Shown here: positions 40,354-48,733 of the stretch, piece by piece
How the letters are laid out: each line of letters begins with the position of its first letter
How positions within the stretch are numbered: position 1 is the stretch's first letter
Source of the DNA: Psychrobacter sp. WY6
GTDB lineage: Bacteria > Pseudomonadota > Gammaproteobacteria > Pseudomonadales > Moraxellaceae
Direction of reading: 5' to 3'
DNA: 64,000 nucleotides
Assembly: GCF_018448495.1 (NCBI RefSeq)
Contig: NZ_CP049902.1
Span: 992,001 to 1,056,000 of the forward strand
The notes under the pieces: model-generated
Seen by the model: the letters and a program-made list of their open reading frames with translations, nothing else
Told to the model about the DNA's origin: nothing
Database searches by the model: none
Program-made: the position numbers and the translations under genes

Positions 40354-41298
40354 ATGGCTATAACAGATTTATATTTTAAGCGCCGCATGCGTGAACGAGG
40401 TGAGTATGGTGATGTTTATCAGTATGAGAAACTGCCTCAAAAATTTAGAGTACAGATTGTTCATATTTGGAAAGAAACGATAGAACCTGACCCATCAATA
40501 ATTCATAATAATACTAAAAGGTTGGTAGGTAGAGATATAGGTTCAAGACGAGCGTATGAAGAAATACATAGGATCTTGTTAAAAGAGCTAGGACTGTTCG
40601 AATTACCTATTAAGCATGAAACTTATGATAGTCATTTTCGTAAAATATCAAAATATTTTTTGAATGTAGATGATATCGAATTGGCTTTAACTGTATTAGA
40701 ATTAATGTGCCAAGCGATACTATCATACCAAGGTAAAGATTTTGTAGATTATGATGAATCTACGGCAATTGAAGAGACGAATATTAGGTTTAAAGAAAAT
40801 GGTATCGGTTATCAGTATGAAAATGGACAAATTATACGAGTAGATTCACAGCTAATTCATGCTGAAGTGGTAAAACCTGCTTTAGAGTTACTCAATAAAT
40901 CGATGTATAAAGGAGCGCAAGAAGAATTTTTGAAAGCTCACGAGCATTATAGACATGGTGATTACGGAAACGTATTAAGCGAATGTTTAAAAGCTTTTGA
41001 AAGTACTATGTTAATCATCTGCGATACTCAAGGGTGGGAATACGATAAAAAAGCTACGGCTAATACTCTTGTTAATATTTGCATGGATAATAACTTGATC
41101 CCCGATTTTTGGCAAAGCCACTTTAATTCCCTTAAAAGTCTATTAACATCTAGTATAGCAACACCTCGCAATAAGCTTGGTAGCCATGGCAAAGGCAATG
41201 ATGAGAAGGTAATTCCAGAGTATTTAGCAAGTTATATACTTCATATGACAGCATCTACAATATTATTTCTTGCAAAAGCGGAACAAGCTTTAGAGTGA
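40354..41298 (+). CDS. AbiJ-like (STM4504/CBY_0614-type) HEPN protein, defence candidate
   Basis: A 314-residue soluble protein. The N terminus, LYFKRRMRERGEYGDVYQYE, LPQKFRVQIVHIWKE, is that of the AbiJ N-terminal domain 4 family found in abortive-infection proteins. The C-terminal half contains a helical region with Arg272 and His278 in TPRNKLGSHGKG, an R-x5-H motif typical of HEPN ribonucleases. The DNA is more AT-rich than its neighbours, which suggests transfer. No restriction or CRISPR genes adjoin; XRE, peptide and zinc-ribbon genes lie just upstream. Phage defence by RNA cleavage is inferred from the families and not shown. Confidence 0.75.
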   Translation: MAITDLYFKRRMRERGEYGDVYQYEKLPQKFRVQIVHIWKETIEPDPSIIHNNTKRLVGRDIGSRRAYEEIHRILLKELGLFELPIKHETYDSHFRKISKYFLNVDDIELALTVLELMCQAILSYQGKDFVDYDESTAIEETNIRFKENGIGYQYENGQIIRVDSQLIHAEVVKPALELLNKSMYKGAQEEFLKAHEHYRHGDYGNVLSECLKAFESTMLIICDTQGWEYDKKATANTLVNICMDNNLIPDFWQSHFNSLKSLLTSSIATPRNKLGSHGKGNDEKVIPEYLASYILHMTASTILFLAKAEQALE

Positions 41299-41436
41299 CT
41301 CCTTGGAAAGGAAGGTTATATTCTTGCGTGTAAATAATACGAAGAAGACATAGCATTTGGTTGCTGAACCCTTGCTTTTGGCCAGTACAAACATATTACT
41401 GGAATCCAGTGAAATAGTAGTTTTGCAATAAAACTA

Positions 41437-41613
41437 CTACTTATCCTCTGAACGCTTTTTAGCCTCAGCAATCAACTCATGAATTTTAGCGCTTTCCTTT
41501 AGCACACAAGCATCATAGGCAGAGAGCGGCTCAGACGCTTGCTCTTTTTCCTGATCTTGTTTGGCTTTTTCTGCTAAATAACTTTCAAGTTTTTCGGCTT
41601 CAGAATCGCCCAT
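41437..41613 (-). CDS. 58-residue charged small protein
   Basis: ATG at 41613 is preceded by a GAGGG ribosome site. The protein (MGDSEAEKLESYLAEKAKQD, then AYDACVLKESAKIHELIAEA and KKRSEDK) is rich in Glu, Lys and Ala, helical and without a membrane segment, with a single cysteine. It lies downstream of the kbl-tdh operon on the same strand but beyond that operon's terminator. Codon use looks natural. Not recognised. Confidence 0.6.
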   Translation of the reverse strand: MGDSEAEKLESYLAEKAKQDQEKEQASEPLSAYDACVLKESAKIHELIAEAKKRSEDK

Positions 41614-41642
41614 AGTTTATCCCTCATATGATTTTTACCATA

Positions 41643-41672
41643 AAAAAACGGCACTGAAATCAGTGCCGTTTT
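41643..41672 (-). terminator. Terminator of the kbl-tdh operon
   Basis: On the minus strand AACGGCACTG pairs with CAGTGCCGTT across a 4-base loop and is followed by seven Ts. Confidence 0.9.
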
Positions 41673-41731
41673 ATCAGTCGTGAGAATGTAAATCCTAATC
41701 ACGACTCATCAAATACTGACGCACTACGTTA

Positions 41732-42753
41732 TCAATCCCAGCTTAAAATCACCTTACCGCATTGCCCACTTTCCATGATATCAAAGCCTTCTTGAAAGTC
41801 ATCAATGTGCATGCGATGGGTAATGATAGGCGATAGATCAATACCACTAATCAGCATTTGCTCCATCTGATACCACGTCTCCCACATCTCACGGCCATAA
41901 ATACCTTTTAGGGTTAGCGCCTTAAAAATAATCTTGCTCCAATCTACCGTGGTGGTGTTAGGCAAAATGCCCAAGAGAGAGATTTTAGAGCCGTTATACA
42001 TGTTACTCATTGAATCAAAAGCCTGAGGCGAGCCTGACATCTCCAGCCCAATATCAAAGCCGTGCATTTTTAACTCAGCAATGGCGCCTTCGATGGTTTC
42101 ACCTTTGGCTGGGTTGACGGTCATCGTCGCGCCCATTTTTTTGGCAAGTTCCAAGCGATAATCACTGATATCACTCGCCACAATATTACGCGCCCCTGCG
42201 AATCGGCAAATCGCCGTTGCCATGGAACCAATTAGCCCCGCACCTGTAATCAGCACGTCCTCGCCAAGTAGAGGAAATGAAAGGGCAGTATGAGTGGCGT
42301 TGCCAAAGGGGTCCATAATGGCTGCCATCTCATCGCTGATACGCTCATCGAGTTTCATAGCATTATCGGCAGGTATCACCAAATATTCGGCAAATGCGCC
42401 ATCGCGATCAACGCCCACGCCGATGGTGTTTTCGCAGACATGCAGCTTACCACGGCGGCAGTTACGGCAATGCCCGCAAGCGATATGTCCTTCGCCAGTG
42501 ACTCGATCACCCACTTCAAAATGCTTCACGCCATCGCCCATTTCGCTAATGATACCGACGTATTCATGTCCGATAATCATCGGTGTCTTTATGGTTTTTT
42601 GTGACCACTCATCCCACTTATAAATGTGCAAATCTGTACCACAAATGGCGGTTTTTTTAATTTTAATTTTAACGTCATTGATGCCGACTGTAGGTTCTGG
42701 CACGTCTTGCATCCAGATACCTTTTTGGCATGGGCTTTAACCAGTGCTTTCAT
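41732..42753 (-). CDS. tdh: L-threonine 3-dehydrogenase (frameshifted)
   Basis: A zinc-dependent NAD enzyme that oxidises threonine to 2-amino-3-ketobutyrate. About 340 residues after restoring one base near 42720, where [11 protein letters not shown] must join [14 protein letters not shown]. coli Tdh has 341. The catalytic zinc site ([19 protein letters not shown]), the structural zinc cluster ([15 protein letters not shown]) and the NAD fold ([11 protein letters not shown]) are intact. It lies 66 bases downstream of kbl on the same strand. The two work in sequence, giving glycine and acetyl-CoA. Confidence 0.95.
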
Positions 42754-42819
42754 ACTTTTCTCTTATTTAACGGTGTTGTACTTAATGGTTGAATCTAGCG
42801 AGTGAATATCGAACGACGC

Positions 42820-44010
42820 TTAATCAATCACCTTCATTTGCTTGGCGACTTTGATAAAGGCGGTGATACACTGGTCTAGCTGCTCGCGAGTATGGGCAGC
42901 AGAGAGCTGAACACGGATGCGAGCCTCGTCTTTGGGTACGACAGGGTAGAAGAAGCCAATCACATAAATGCCTTCTTTAAGCAGCTCATCTGCCATTTGC
43001 TGCGAGACATTGGCATCATAAAGCATGACCGCACAAATTGCCGATTCGGTAGGCTTGATATCGAAGCCCGCATCTTGCATTTTCTTCACAAAATAGGCGG
43101 TATTTTCATGCAATTTATCTTGTAGGATATTGTCTTGCGACAGCATCTCAAATGCTTTTACCCCAGCCGCCGCCACCATAGGAGGAATGGAGTTTGAAAA
43201 CAGATACGGGCGTGAGCGCTGACGCAACATCTCAACGATTTCTTTTTTACCCGTGGTAAAGCCGCCAATAGCACCGCCAAATGCCTTGCCCAAAGTGCCA
43301 GTGATCAGCTCAATATCACCACGTAGATCAAACAATTCAGTCACGCCGCCACCAGTGTGACCGACCACGCCTGCTGAATGCGACTCATCAATCATCACCA
43401 TGGCATCATATTTTTGTGCCAACGCATAAATCTCATCCATTGGCGCGACATTACCATCCATCGAAAACACACCATCGGTGACAATTAAACGAAAACGCTG
43501 TGCTTGCGCCGCTTGTAGTTGCGTCTCTAAATCTTGCATATCCGCATTGGCATAGCGATAACGTGCCGCTTTACACAGGCGCACACCATCGATGATTGAG
43601 GCATGGTTTAACGAATCAGAAATAATGGCATCTTCACTGGTCAGTAGTGGCTCAAAGGCACCGCCATTGGCATCGAAACAGGCCGCATAAAGAATCGTAT
43701 CTTCGGTATTAAAAAACTTAGAAATCGCTGCTTCTAATTGCTTATGCAAATCTTGCGTCCCACAAATAAAACGCACCGATGACATGCCATAGCCTGAGTT
43801 TTCGATAGCCTCGATAGCCGCCTTTTTAATCTCAGGGTGGTCAGACAATCCAAGGTAATTATTGGCGCAAAAATTAAGCACTTCACGGCCATCAGTAATC
43901 TTGATGAGTGCATCTTGTGGAGAGGTGATCACGCGCTCGTTTTTATACAGTCCTGCTGAGCGTATGTCGCTGATTTCTTGTTGTAGGTGTTTCTGAAAGT
44001 CTTGATACAT
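42820..44010 (-). CDS. kbl: 2-amino-3-ketobutyrate CoA ligase (glycine C-acetyltransferase)
   Basis: A 396-residue PLP enzyme of the alpha-oxoamine synthase family; it cleaves 2-amino-3-ketobutyrate with CoA into glycine and acetyl-CoA. NFCANNYLGLSDHPE at the start, the ESHSAGVVG histidine motif, and the Schiff-base lysine in TGTLGKAFGGAIGG are present, with the family C terminus. First gene of the kbl-tdh operon. Length is as in E. coli (398). Confidence 0.96.
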   Translation of the reverse strand: MYQDFQKHLQQEISDIRSAGLYKNERVITSPQDALIKITDGREVLNFCANNYLGLSDHPEIKKAAIEAIENSGYGMSSVRFICGTQDLHKQLEAAISKFFNTEDTILYAACFDANGGAFEPLLTSEDAIISDSLNHASIIDGVRLCKAARYRYANADMQDLETQLQAAQAQRFRLIVTDGVFSMDGNVAPMDEIYALAQKYDAMVMIDESHSAGVVGHTGGGVTELFDLRGDIELITGTLGKAFGGAIGGFTTGKKEIVEMLRQRSRPYLFSNSIPPMVAAAGVKAFEMLSQDNILQDKLHENTAYFVKKMQDAGFDIKPTESAICAVMLYDANVSQQMADELLKEGIYVIGFFYPVVPKDEARIRVQLSAAHTREQLDQCITAFIKVAKQMKVID

Positions 44011-44102
44011 AAAGATTCCTTTTTAATATTATTGGCGTTTGCATTGATAATGCAGATATTAGGACTGCTGATAGAACCAAACTATTTGCTCATTGGTACG
44101 GA

Positions 44103-44849
44103 CTAAGCACAGATGTCTAAATACTGACGCACGACATTATCCATGCCTTGCTCCAGTGATTCAATCGTAAATGCATGACCAATCGACACTTCAGCGATAT
44201 CACTAAGCGCGAGCAAGTCAGCCAAATTATCCAAATTCAAATCATGACCCGCATTGACGCGGATACCGTTTTGATTGGCTAGGGTGATACAGTCGCTAAA
44301 GCGTTGCTTAACCTCATCGAACTCAATATTGTCATCGCTCTTAACATTACTGTAAGCGCGCGCCCATTCTTCGGTATACATCTCGATCGTCTGTACATCA
44401 CTCTCGATGACTGCTTTGATTTGTTCGATATCAGGGTCGATGAATACCGCACAGCGCGTACCGAACGCTTCCAGCTCTTTGCTTAACGTTGATAAAAACT
44501 CATGATGAGTGATGATATCAAAGCCGTGATCGGAGGTCAGTTGATCGTCACTGTCTGGCACGAGCGTGCATTGATGCGGTTTTACTTCACGGATAATCTT
44601 TAAGAACTGCTCGTTTGGATTGCCTTCGATATTGAACTCAATCTCTGGGTAGTCCTTTAAGAATGCACTGATATCATAGACATCTTGGTATCTGATATGA
44701 CGCTCATCGGGTCTCGGGTGTACAGTAAAGCCTTTAACCCCTAGGTCAATCAGCTTCTTCACAAAGTACAACAGGTTAGGGTAGTCAGTACCGCGCGAGT
44801 TACGGATTAAAGCCAATTTATTCAAATTTACGCTAAACAATGTGCTCAT
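44103..44849 (-). CDS. pdxJ: Pyridoxine 5'-phosphate synthase
   Basis: A 248-residue TIM-barrel enzyme that condenses 1-deoxyxylulose 5-phosphate with 3-amino-1-hydroxyacetone phosphate to pyridoxine 5'-phosphate. Signatures are VNLNKLALIRNSRGTDYP, FTVHPRPDERHIRYQDV, EFNIEGNP, QCTLVPDSDDQLTSDHGFD and VNAGHDLNLDNL. Vitamin B6 supply serves kbl and the aminotransferases nearby, but co-transcription with kbl (92-base gap, same strand) is only possible, not shown. recO, the partner in E. coli, is absent. Confidence 0.93.
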   Translation of the reverse strand: MSTLFSVNLNKLALIRNSRGTDYPNLLYFVKKLIDLGVKGFTVHPRPDERHIRYQDVYDISAFLKDYPEIEFNIEGNPNEQFLKIIREVKPHQCTLVPDSDDQLTSDHGFDIITHHEFLSTLSKELEAFGTRCAVFIDPDIEQIKAVIESDVQTIEMYTEEWARAYSNVKSDDNIEFDEVKQRFSDCITLANQNGIRVNAGHDLNLDNLADLLALSDIAEVSIGHAFTIESLEQGMDNVVRQYLDICA

Positions 44850-44896
44850 AGTATTTCCTTTTTCATTGTTATGGATAGATTTTTGGTGGTTAATGG

Positions 44897-45772
44897 CTAA
44901 TAAAAATCGTCGCTATCAGCATACTTCTTATTCAATGCCTTTAAAATAGCATAAGTCTCTAAGTCTACCGTTCCTGTTGGGTTACGGGGTCTAAAGTGCA
45001 GCTGAAACGCATAGATGACATCGCGACTGGCTTTGTCCCACTCGTCGCTACTGTTAATCTGATAGCCATAGTCACGAAACTGCTGCTTGATCTCAGGTAT
45101 CGTGGCTGCCGCAAACGCTTCTATGTCCGTAAACGCAAATTTATCAGCGTTATCATACCAAGCACCGATGCCATATTGCTTATACAGTTGCTCCCAAGGG
45201 AACTTGGCACCGGGGTCTATTTTGCGCGAGGGTGCCATATCAGAATGACCGATGATATTCTTTGGTGAAATGTCATATCTCGCCGTGATATCTTGCACCA
45301 ACTCCGCGACCTTTTTAATCTGCAACTCATTAAATGGCACATAATGCTCATAAGGATGATACGCCAACTTGCCATCTTTTAGTGTATTTTGATACTCAGG
45401 CGCAATCCCTGCATTGACAATTTCGATGCCGATAGAGGTATCGTTCAGGATGGTTCTACCCGCAAAGCCGCCATCACCTGCATGCCAAGCGCGCTCGTTT
45501 TCTGGTACTAGATTATAGATTTTATCATCGTCATTATCTAACACTAAATAGTGTGCGCTGACCTTGCCTGTGGTCAGTGTTTTGATCGATCTGTCATTGT
45601 CTGAAACTGTATAGTGCAGCACAATGGTTTTGATGCGTTCGCTTTTGCCAGTGGCTTGATATGTCGTGCTATCCACGATGTAGTTCTCAGTACTTGCCAC
45701 TGGAGAGGTCGTGGTCACGCAGCCAATCAAGGGCAGTGTTAAGCCAAACGCTAAAAAGATATTTTTTACCAT
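44897..45772 (-). CDS. N-acetylmuramoyl-L-alanine amidase, AmiD-like lipoprotein
   Basis: A 291-residue lipoprotein (MVKNIFLAFGLTLPLIGC, Cys18) with an Amidase_2 catalytic domain: IKTIVLHYTVSDNDRS with the first zinc histidine, ERAWHAGDGGF, SIGIEIVNAG and the second zinc-ligand motif IIGHSDMAPSRKIDPG. The C terminus resembles a peptidoglycan-binding domain (AFQLHFRP-type helix). It matches outer-membrane AmiD, which cleaves anhydro-muropeptides. The open frame extends to 45835, but Met 45772 begins the lipoprotein signal. Gene symbol withheld, since AmiD and related AmpD-like lipoproteins cannot be separated by eye. Confidence 0.87.
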   Translation of the reverse strand: MVKNIFLAFGLTLPLIGCVTTTSPVASTENYIVDSTTYQATGKSERIKTIVLHYTVSDNDRSIKTLTTGKVSAHYLVLDNDDDKIYNLVPENERAWHAGDGGFAGRTILNDTSIGIEIVNAGIAPEYQNTLKDGKLAYHPYEHYVPFNELQIKKVAELVQDITARYDISPKNIIGHSDMAPSRKIDPGAKFPWEQLYKQYGIGAWYDNADKFAFTDIEAFAAATIPEIKQQFRDYGYQINSSDEWDKASRDVIYAFQLHFRPRNPTGTVDLETYAILKALNKKYADSDDFY

Positions 45773-45805
45773 GAAATGCTCTGTGTGAATAAAGGTGAGC
45801 TTTGA

Positions 45806-45913
45806 TATAGTCGTTTCAATATAATTTGGATACAAGGAAGGCGAGCGAAAGTACTACAAATAGTAGACTAAGCGAGCCTGACACCGTATCTGATTTATAT
45901 AGGATTGACTATA
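45806..45913. repeat. Dispersed intergenic repeat, copy 1
   Basis: A 108-bp block begins TATAGTC and ends in its complement GACTATA. Its core (ggaaggcgagcgaaagtact, then gtagactaagcgagcctgac, ending ggattgacta) matches the block at 63419-63523 over its whole length with scattered differences. It encodes nothing and lies in an intergenic gap. Confidence 0.85.
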
Positions 45914-45974
45914 CTTGCCTTTATTTTTTTATTGATAGTAGGTAGATGAGGTCGAGATATCTTTGAAAGCTTTT

Positions 45975-46757
45975 TTAATTCTTGCGAATCTTCTTCGCCA
46001 ACACCTTTTTCCAACTCTCTTCCAAGCACTCAATCGACAGCCACGGCTCAATTACTTCGGCATCATATTTCTCTTTAGCATTAGCCAGTTGCCATAACTT
46101 TTCAAGCGTGGCAAACGGATAGGGACGTTCGATTAAATAGACGGGCCAATCAGCGCTAATCATGCCATCACGCACCACTTTGAAGTACCAACCAGCGATA
46201 CCTTGTTTGCTGACCCATGCCGCGATATTTGGCACTCTGGTAAATTGTCCGATTTGGTCGTTGATTTTGTAGCAGGGGCGTCGCGGTTGAACGATACGCA
46301 GTTGTAAATTATCAACATCATCCGTACTAGTAGCCGTATCACCATATTCAAAAACGTCACCAATACAAACGGTGGACTCAGTCATTTCAGGTAGACCATT
46401 AACGGCTTCGGTCGTGAGGTTTTCGCCCAGCGTACCAACGCGGACTTTTAGACCAAATTCTGTATTGATCCTCTCATAAGTTGCAGGTGCCAGTTGATGC
46501 ACAGCTTTTAGTGGGCCGCCATGATGCTTGCGATCGGCTTGCTCATCAGTGATCAGTCCCATGAAATTGACCGCGACAGGTGCGTTAATTGGCGCTTTAT
46601 CGATGGCACTTAGTTGCTCACGGGTGAATGGCATGGCTTTGCCAGCGCGGACGCAGGTTAGATTGGCGATATGTAGCGGCAGGGTTTGGTTAAAGTCGGC
46701 TACATTTTTTGGGGTAGAAGATGTTAGCGTTGCTATATTTATAGGTTCTAAGCTCAT
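45975..46757 (-). CDS. MOSC-domain protein, YiiM-like
   Basis: A 260-residue soluble protein with the YiiM order: AINAPVAVNFMGLITDEQAD near residues 56-75, HHGGPLKAVHQ, GTLGENLTTEAVNGLPE with the motif GENL, RIVQPRRPCYKIN with the MOSC cysteine, and a C-terminal three-helix region. MOSC proteins handle molybdenum cofactor or sulfur; YiiM reduces N-hydroxylated purines (established for E. coli). Here the function is by family. It stands alone, with a terminator downstream of neighbouring rsfS. Confidence 0.85.
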   Translation of the reverse strand: MSLEPINIATLTSSTPKNVADFNQTLPLHIANLTCVRAGKAMPFTREQLSAIDKAPINAPVAVNFMGLITDEQADRKHHGGPLKAVHQLAPATYERINTEFGLKVRVGTLGENLTTEAVNGLPEMTESTVCIGDVFEYGDTATSTDDVDNLQLRIVQPRRPCYKINDQIGQFTRVPNIAAWVSKQGIAGWYFKVVRDGMISADWPVYLIERPYPFATLEKLWQLANAKEKYDAEVIEPWLSIECLEESWKKVLAKKIRKN

Positions 46758-46918
46758 AGGTTTTCCTAATCTATAGGGATTTATTAGGGGAGAGGCTACT
46801 TTAATACTGGTATTAATAATGCGTATTATCTTAGCTTAATCATTCATCTAATGCTAAGCATTCAGCCGCTTAAAATTTAGCAGTAGGTGAAAGGGTATTA
46901 GAACGGTAAATTTTAGAC

Positions 46919-46955
46919 AAAAAAAGACCAGAATAGATATCTGGTCTTTTTGGTT
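46919..46955. terminator. Terminator between rsfS and the MOSC gene
   Basis: AAAAGACCAGA pairs with TCTGGTCTTTT across a 7-base loop, with T tails on both strands. On the minus strand it lies just past rsfS. Confidence 0.85.
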
Positions 46956-46982
46956 TTCACAGCGTTATAAAAATAAATAAAA

Positions 46983-47396
46983 TTATTTATTTTTATTGCG
47001 GCGACCAGCGGTTTTCTTTTCACGCGGTACAGCGACCAGCTCAGCCAATTGCTCAGGTGATGACCATAGACTTTCTAAGTCATAGAACTCACGGGCTTGC
47101 GGCGTCATTACATGCACGACGACAGCGCCCAGATCAATCAATGTCCAGTCAGAGTCGATACCGCCTTCGCGACCAAGTGGCATAAAGCCCGCTTGCTTCG
47201 CTTCAGCGCCGACATTGTCAGCCATCGCGCGTACATGGCGCTTAGAAGTACCGTCAGCGATAACGATGCGTTCGGTTACGTCAGTCAAATCTTCTACATT
47301 CATTACGGTGATGTTCTTCGCTTTCATATCATCTAGAGCGGTCTCAACAACGGCTAAGCATTCTTTTAAGCGTTCTTCAGTCATGGTGTTGGTCAT
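46983..47396 (-). CDS. rsfS: Ribosomal silencing factor RsfS
   Basis: A 137-residue RsfS/Iojap protein that binds uL14 on the large subunit and blocks subunit joining in starvation. The conserved core reads ERIVIADGTSKRHVRAMADN, EAKQAGFMPLGREG, DSDWTLIDLGAVVVHVMTPQ and REFYDLESLW. The C-terminal tail is basic (KKTAGRRNKNK). It follows nadD on the same strand with a 141-base gap, the usual nadD-rsfS pairing. Confidence 0.95.
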   Translation of the reverse strand: MTNTMTEERLKECLAVVETALDDMKAKNITVMNVEDLTDVTERIVIADGTSKRHVRAMADNVGAEAKQAGFMPLGREGGIDSDWTLIDLGAVVVHVMTPQAREFYDLESLWSSPEQLAELVAVPREKKTAGRRNKNK

Positions 47397-47537
47397 AAAT
47401 TTTGATCTCTTGAATCGTCAATATTAAAAATAAAAAGGTAAATCGTCAATTTGCATGCGTTGGCATTGTCGAATGGACTAGATGTCGCCAGTCAGCTGTA
47501 GAGACTGGATGGGCAAAATGACAAAGATAAGGCGATT

Positions 47538-48452
47538 TTAACGGAATTGAGCAGCAGAATATAGCTGATGGGCGATAATATATTGATAAACAGCAGGATT
47601 TAGCCATTTAGCTAATGGATTGGGTGCAGTATTGTCTATGATATCATTTATTGGTGCGATAGATGTCATTTGCCTTGCCGCTGCGGACATTATATTCGAT
47701 CGATTTTCCGTCGGCTGCAACTGTTGGCGTATCTGTGTACTGGATATCGTGGCGATAGGATGCGAGTCTATATAAATGTGGCCTTGATGGGTGTTTTTCA
47801 AGAGACGGCTATTGGTCGATGCTTGAGAGGTGGGCGGTAATAAATCAATAGGCGCATCGATGCGTAAAGATTGCAGCTGCGCAGGTAATTGGATGTGCAA
47901 GTTCATCGTATCCTGCGTGCCTAACGTTTTGTTCGCGCAATGAGACGTGGTTGCCAACAGGCGATTATTTTTATTATTAATATCAGACAAGTCATCACGA
48001 TTAAACACCCAAAGATTGACGTAATCCGTAAGCTCTAAACCGTTTTTCCATTTGCTCAAACTCAGCGCGCTATCCATACCGATAATGAATATTAGACTGT
48101 CATACGGATAACGCTGGCGCAACGTGCGTACACTATCGATGGTATAAACAGGCGGTGTTTGCCACAGCTCAAGCTCATTAATTTGTAGCGGTGTGTTGAG
48201 TGTCGCAAGCTTTAACATCGCCAGACGGTGTTTAGGATCTGTACTTTTTTCTTTAAAGGGAGAGCGCGCATTGGGCAATAGTGACACGTGCAGCGTGCGC
48301 TGTTGCTGCTTGGCTATCGGTAGCAAACGTTGATAAACAGTCATCGCCATTTGCAGATGACCATCATGTACGGGATCAAATGAGCCGCCAAGATAAGCAC
48401 GAATGGCTGGCGCAGGTGTATTTTTTTGAGGATTTTTGCTGGTATTTGGCAT
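47538..48452 (-). CDS. nadD: Nicotinate-nucleotide adenylyltransferase
   Basis: A nucleotidyltransferase that converts nicotinate mononucleotide and ATP to deamido-NAD. The start AYLGGSFDPVHDGHLQMAM has the HxGH-type motif, followed by ARSPFKEKSTDPKHRLAML and FIIGMDSALSLSKWKN. The C-terminal ISSTQIRQQL is the ISST-x-IR motif. At 304 residues it is much longer than usual (about 215), owing to an insertion of roughly 70 residues between about 160 and 230 rich in Asn, Ser and Leu. rsfS follows. Confidence 0.93.
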   Translation of the reverse strand: MPNTSKNPQKNTPAPAIRAYLGGSFDPVHDGHLQMAMTVYQRLLPIAKQQQRTLHVSLLPNARSPFKEKSTDPKHRLAMLKLATLNTPLQINELELWQTPPVYTIDSVRTLRQRYPYDSLIFIIGMDSALSLSKWKNGLELTDYVNLWVFNRDDLSDINNKNNRLLATTSHCANKTLGTQDTMNLHIQLPAQLQSLRIDAPIDLLPPTSQASTNSRLLKNTHQGHIYIDSHPIATISSTQIRQQLQPTENRSNIMSAAARQMTSIAPINDIIDNTAPNPLAKWLNPAVYQYIIAHQLYSAAQFR

Positions 48453-48666
48453 AAATAAATGCGTAAAAATAGATAAGAGGCACGTTGTCGTTGATGCATT
48501 TTACCCTTTTATCAGCTGACCTTTTTAGGTTAAATGCTTCAATGGTAGCGCTATTGTAGAGGGCAAGCGAGCATCTGTCATTAAAAGCGCTGAAATACTA
48601 GGTAAAATGAGTGCTTAACTATCCGTAAGGAAAACGTTTTAAAAAGTCAGTCATGAACATAGCCAA

Positions 48667-48698
48667 TAAAAAACCGACCATCATGTTGATAGTCGGTT
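48667..48698 (-). terminator. Terminator after pta
   Basis: On the minus strand AACCGACTATCA pairs with GATGGTCGGTT (one mismatch zone) and is followed by six Ts. Confidence 0.85.
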
Positions 48699-48733
48699 AC
48701 CTATAGCGCAATTAGTCCTACATTTTAATGCAA

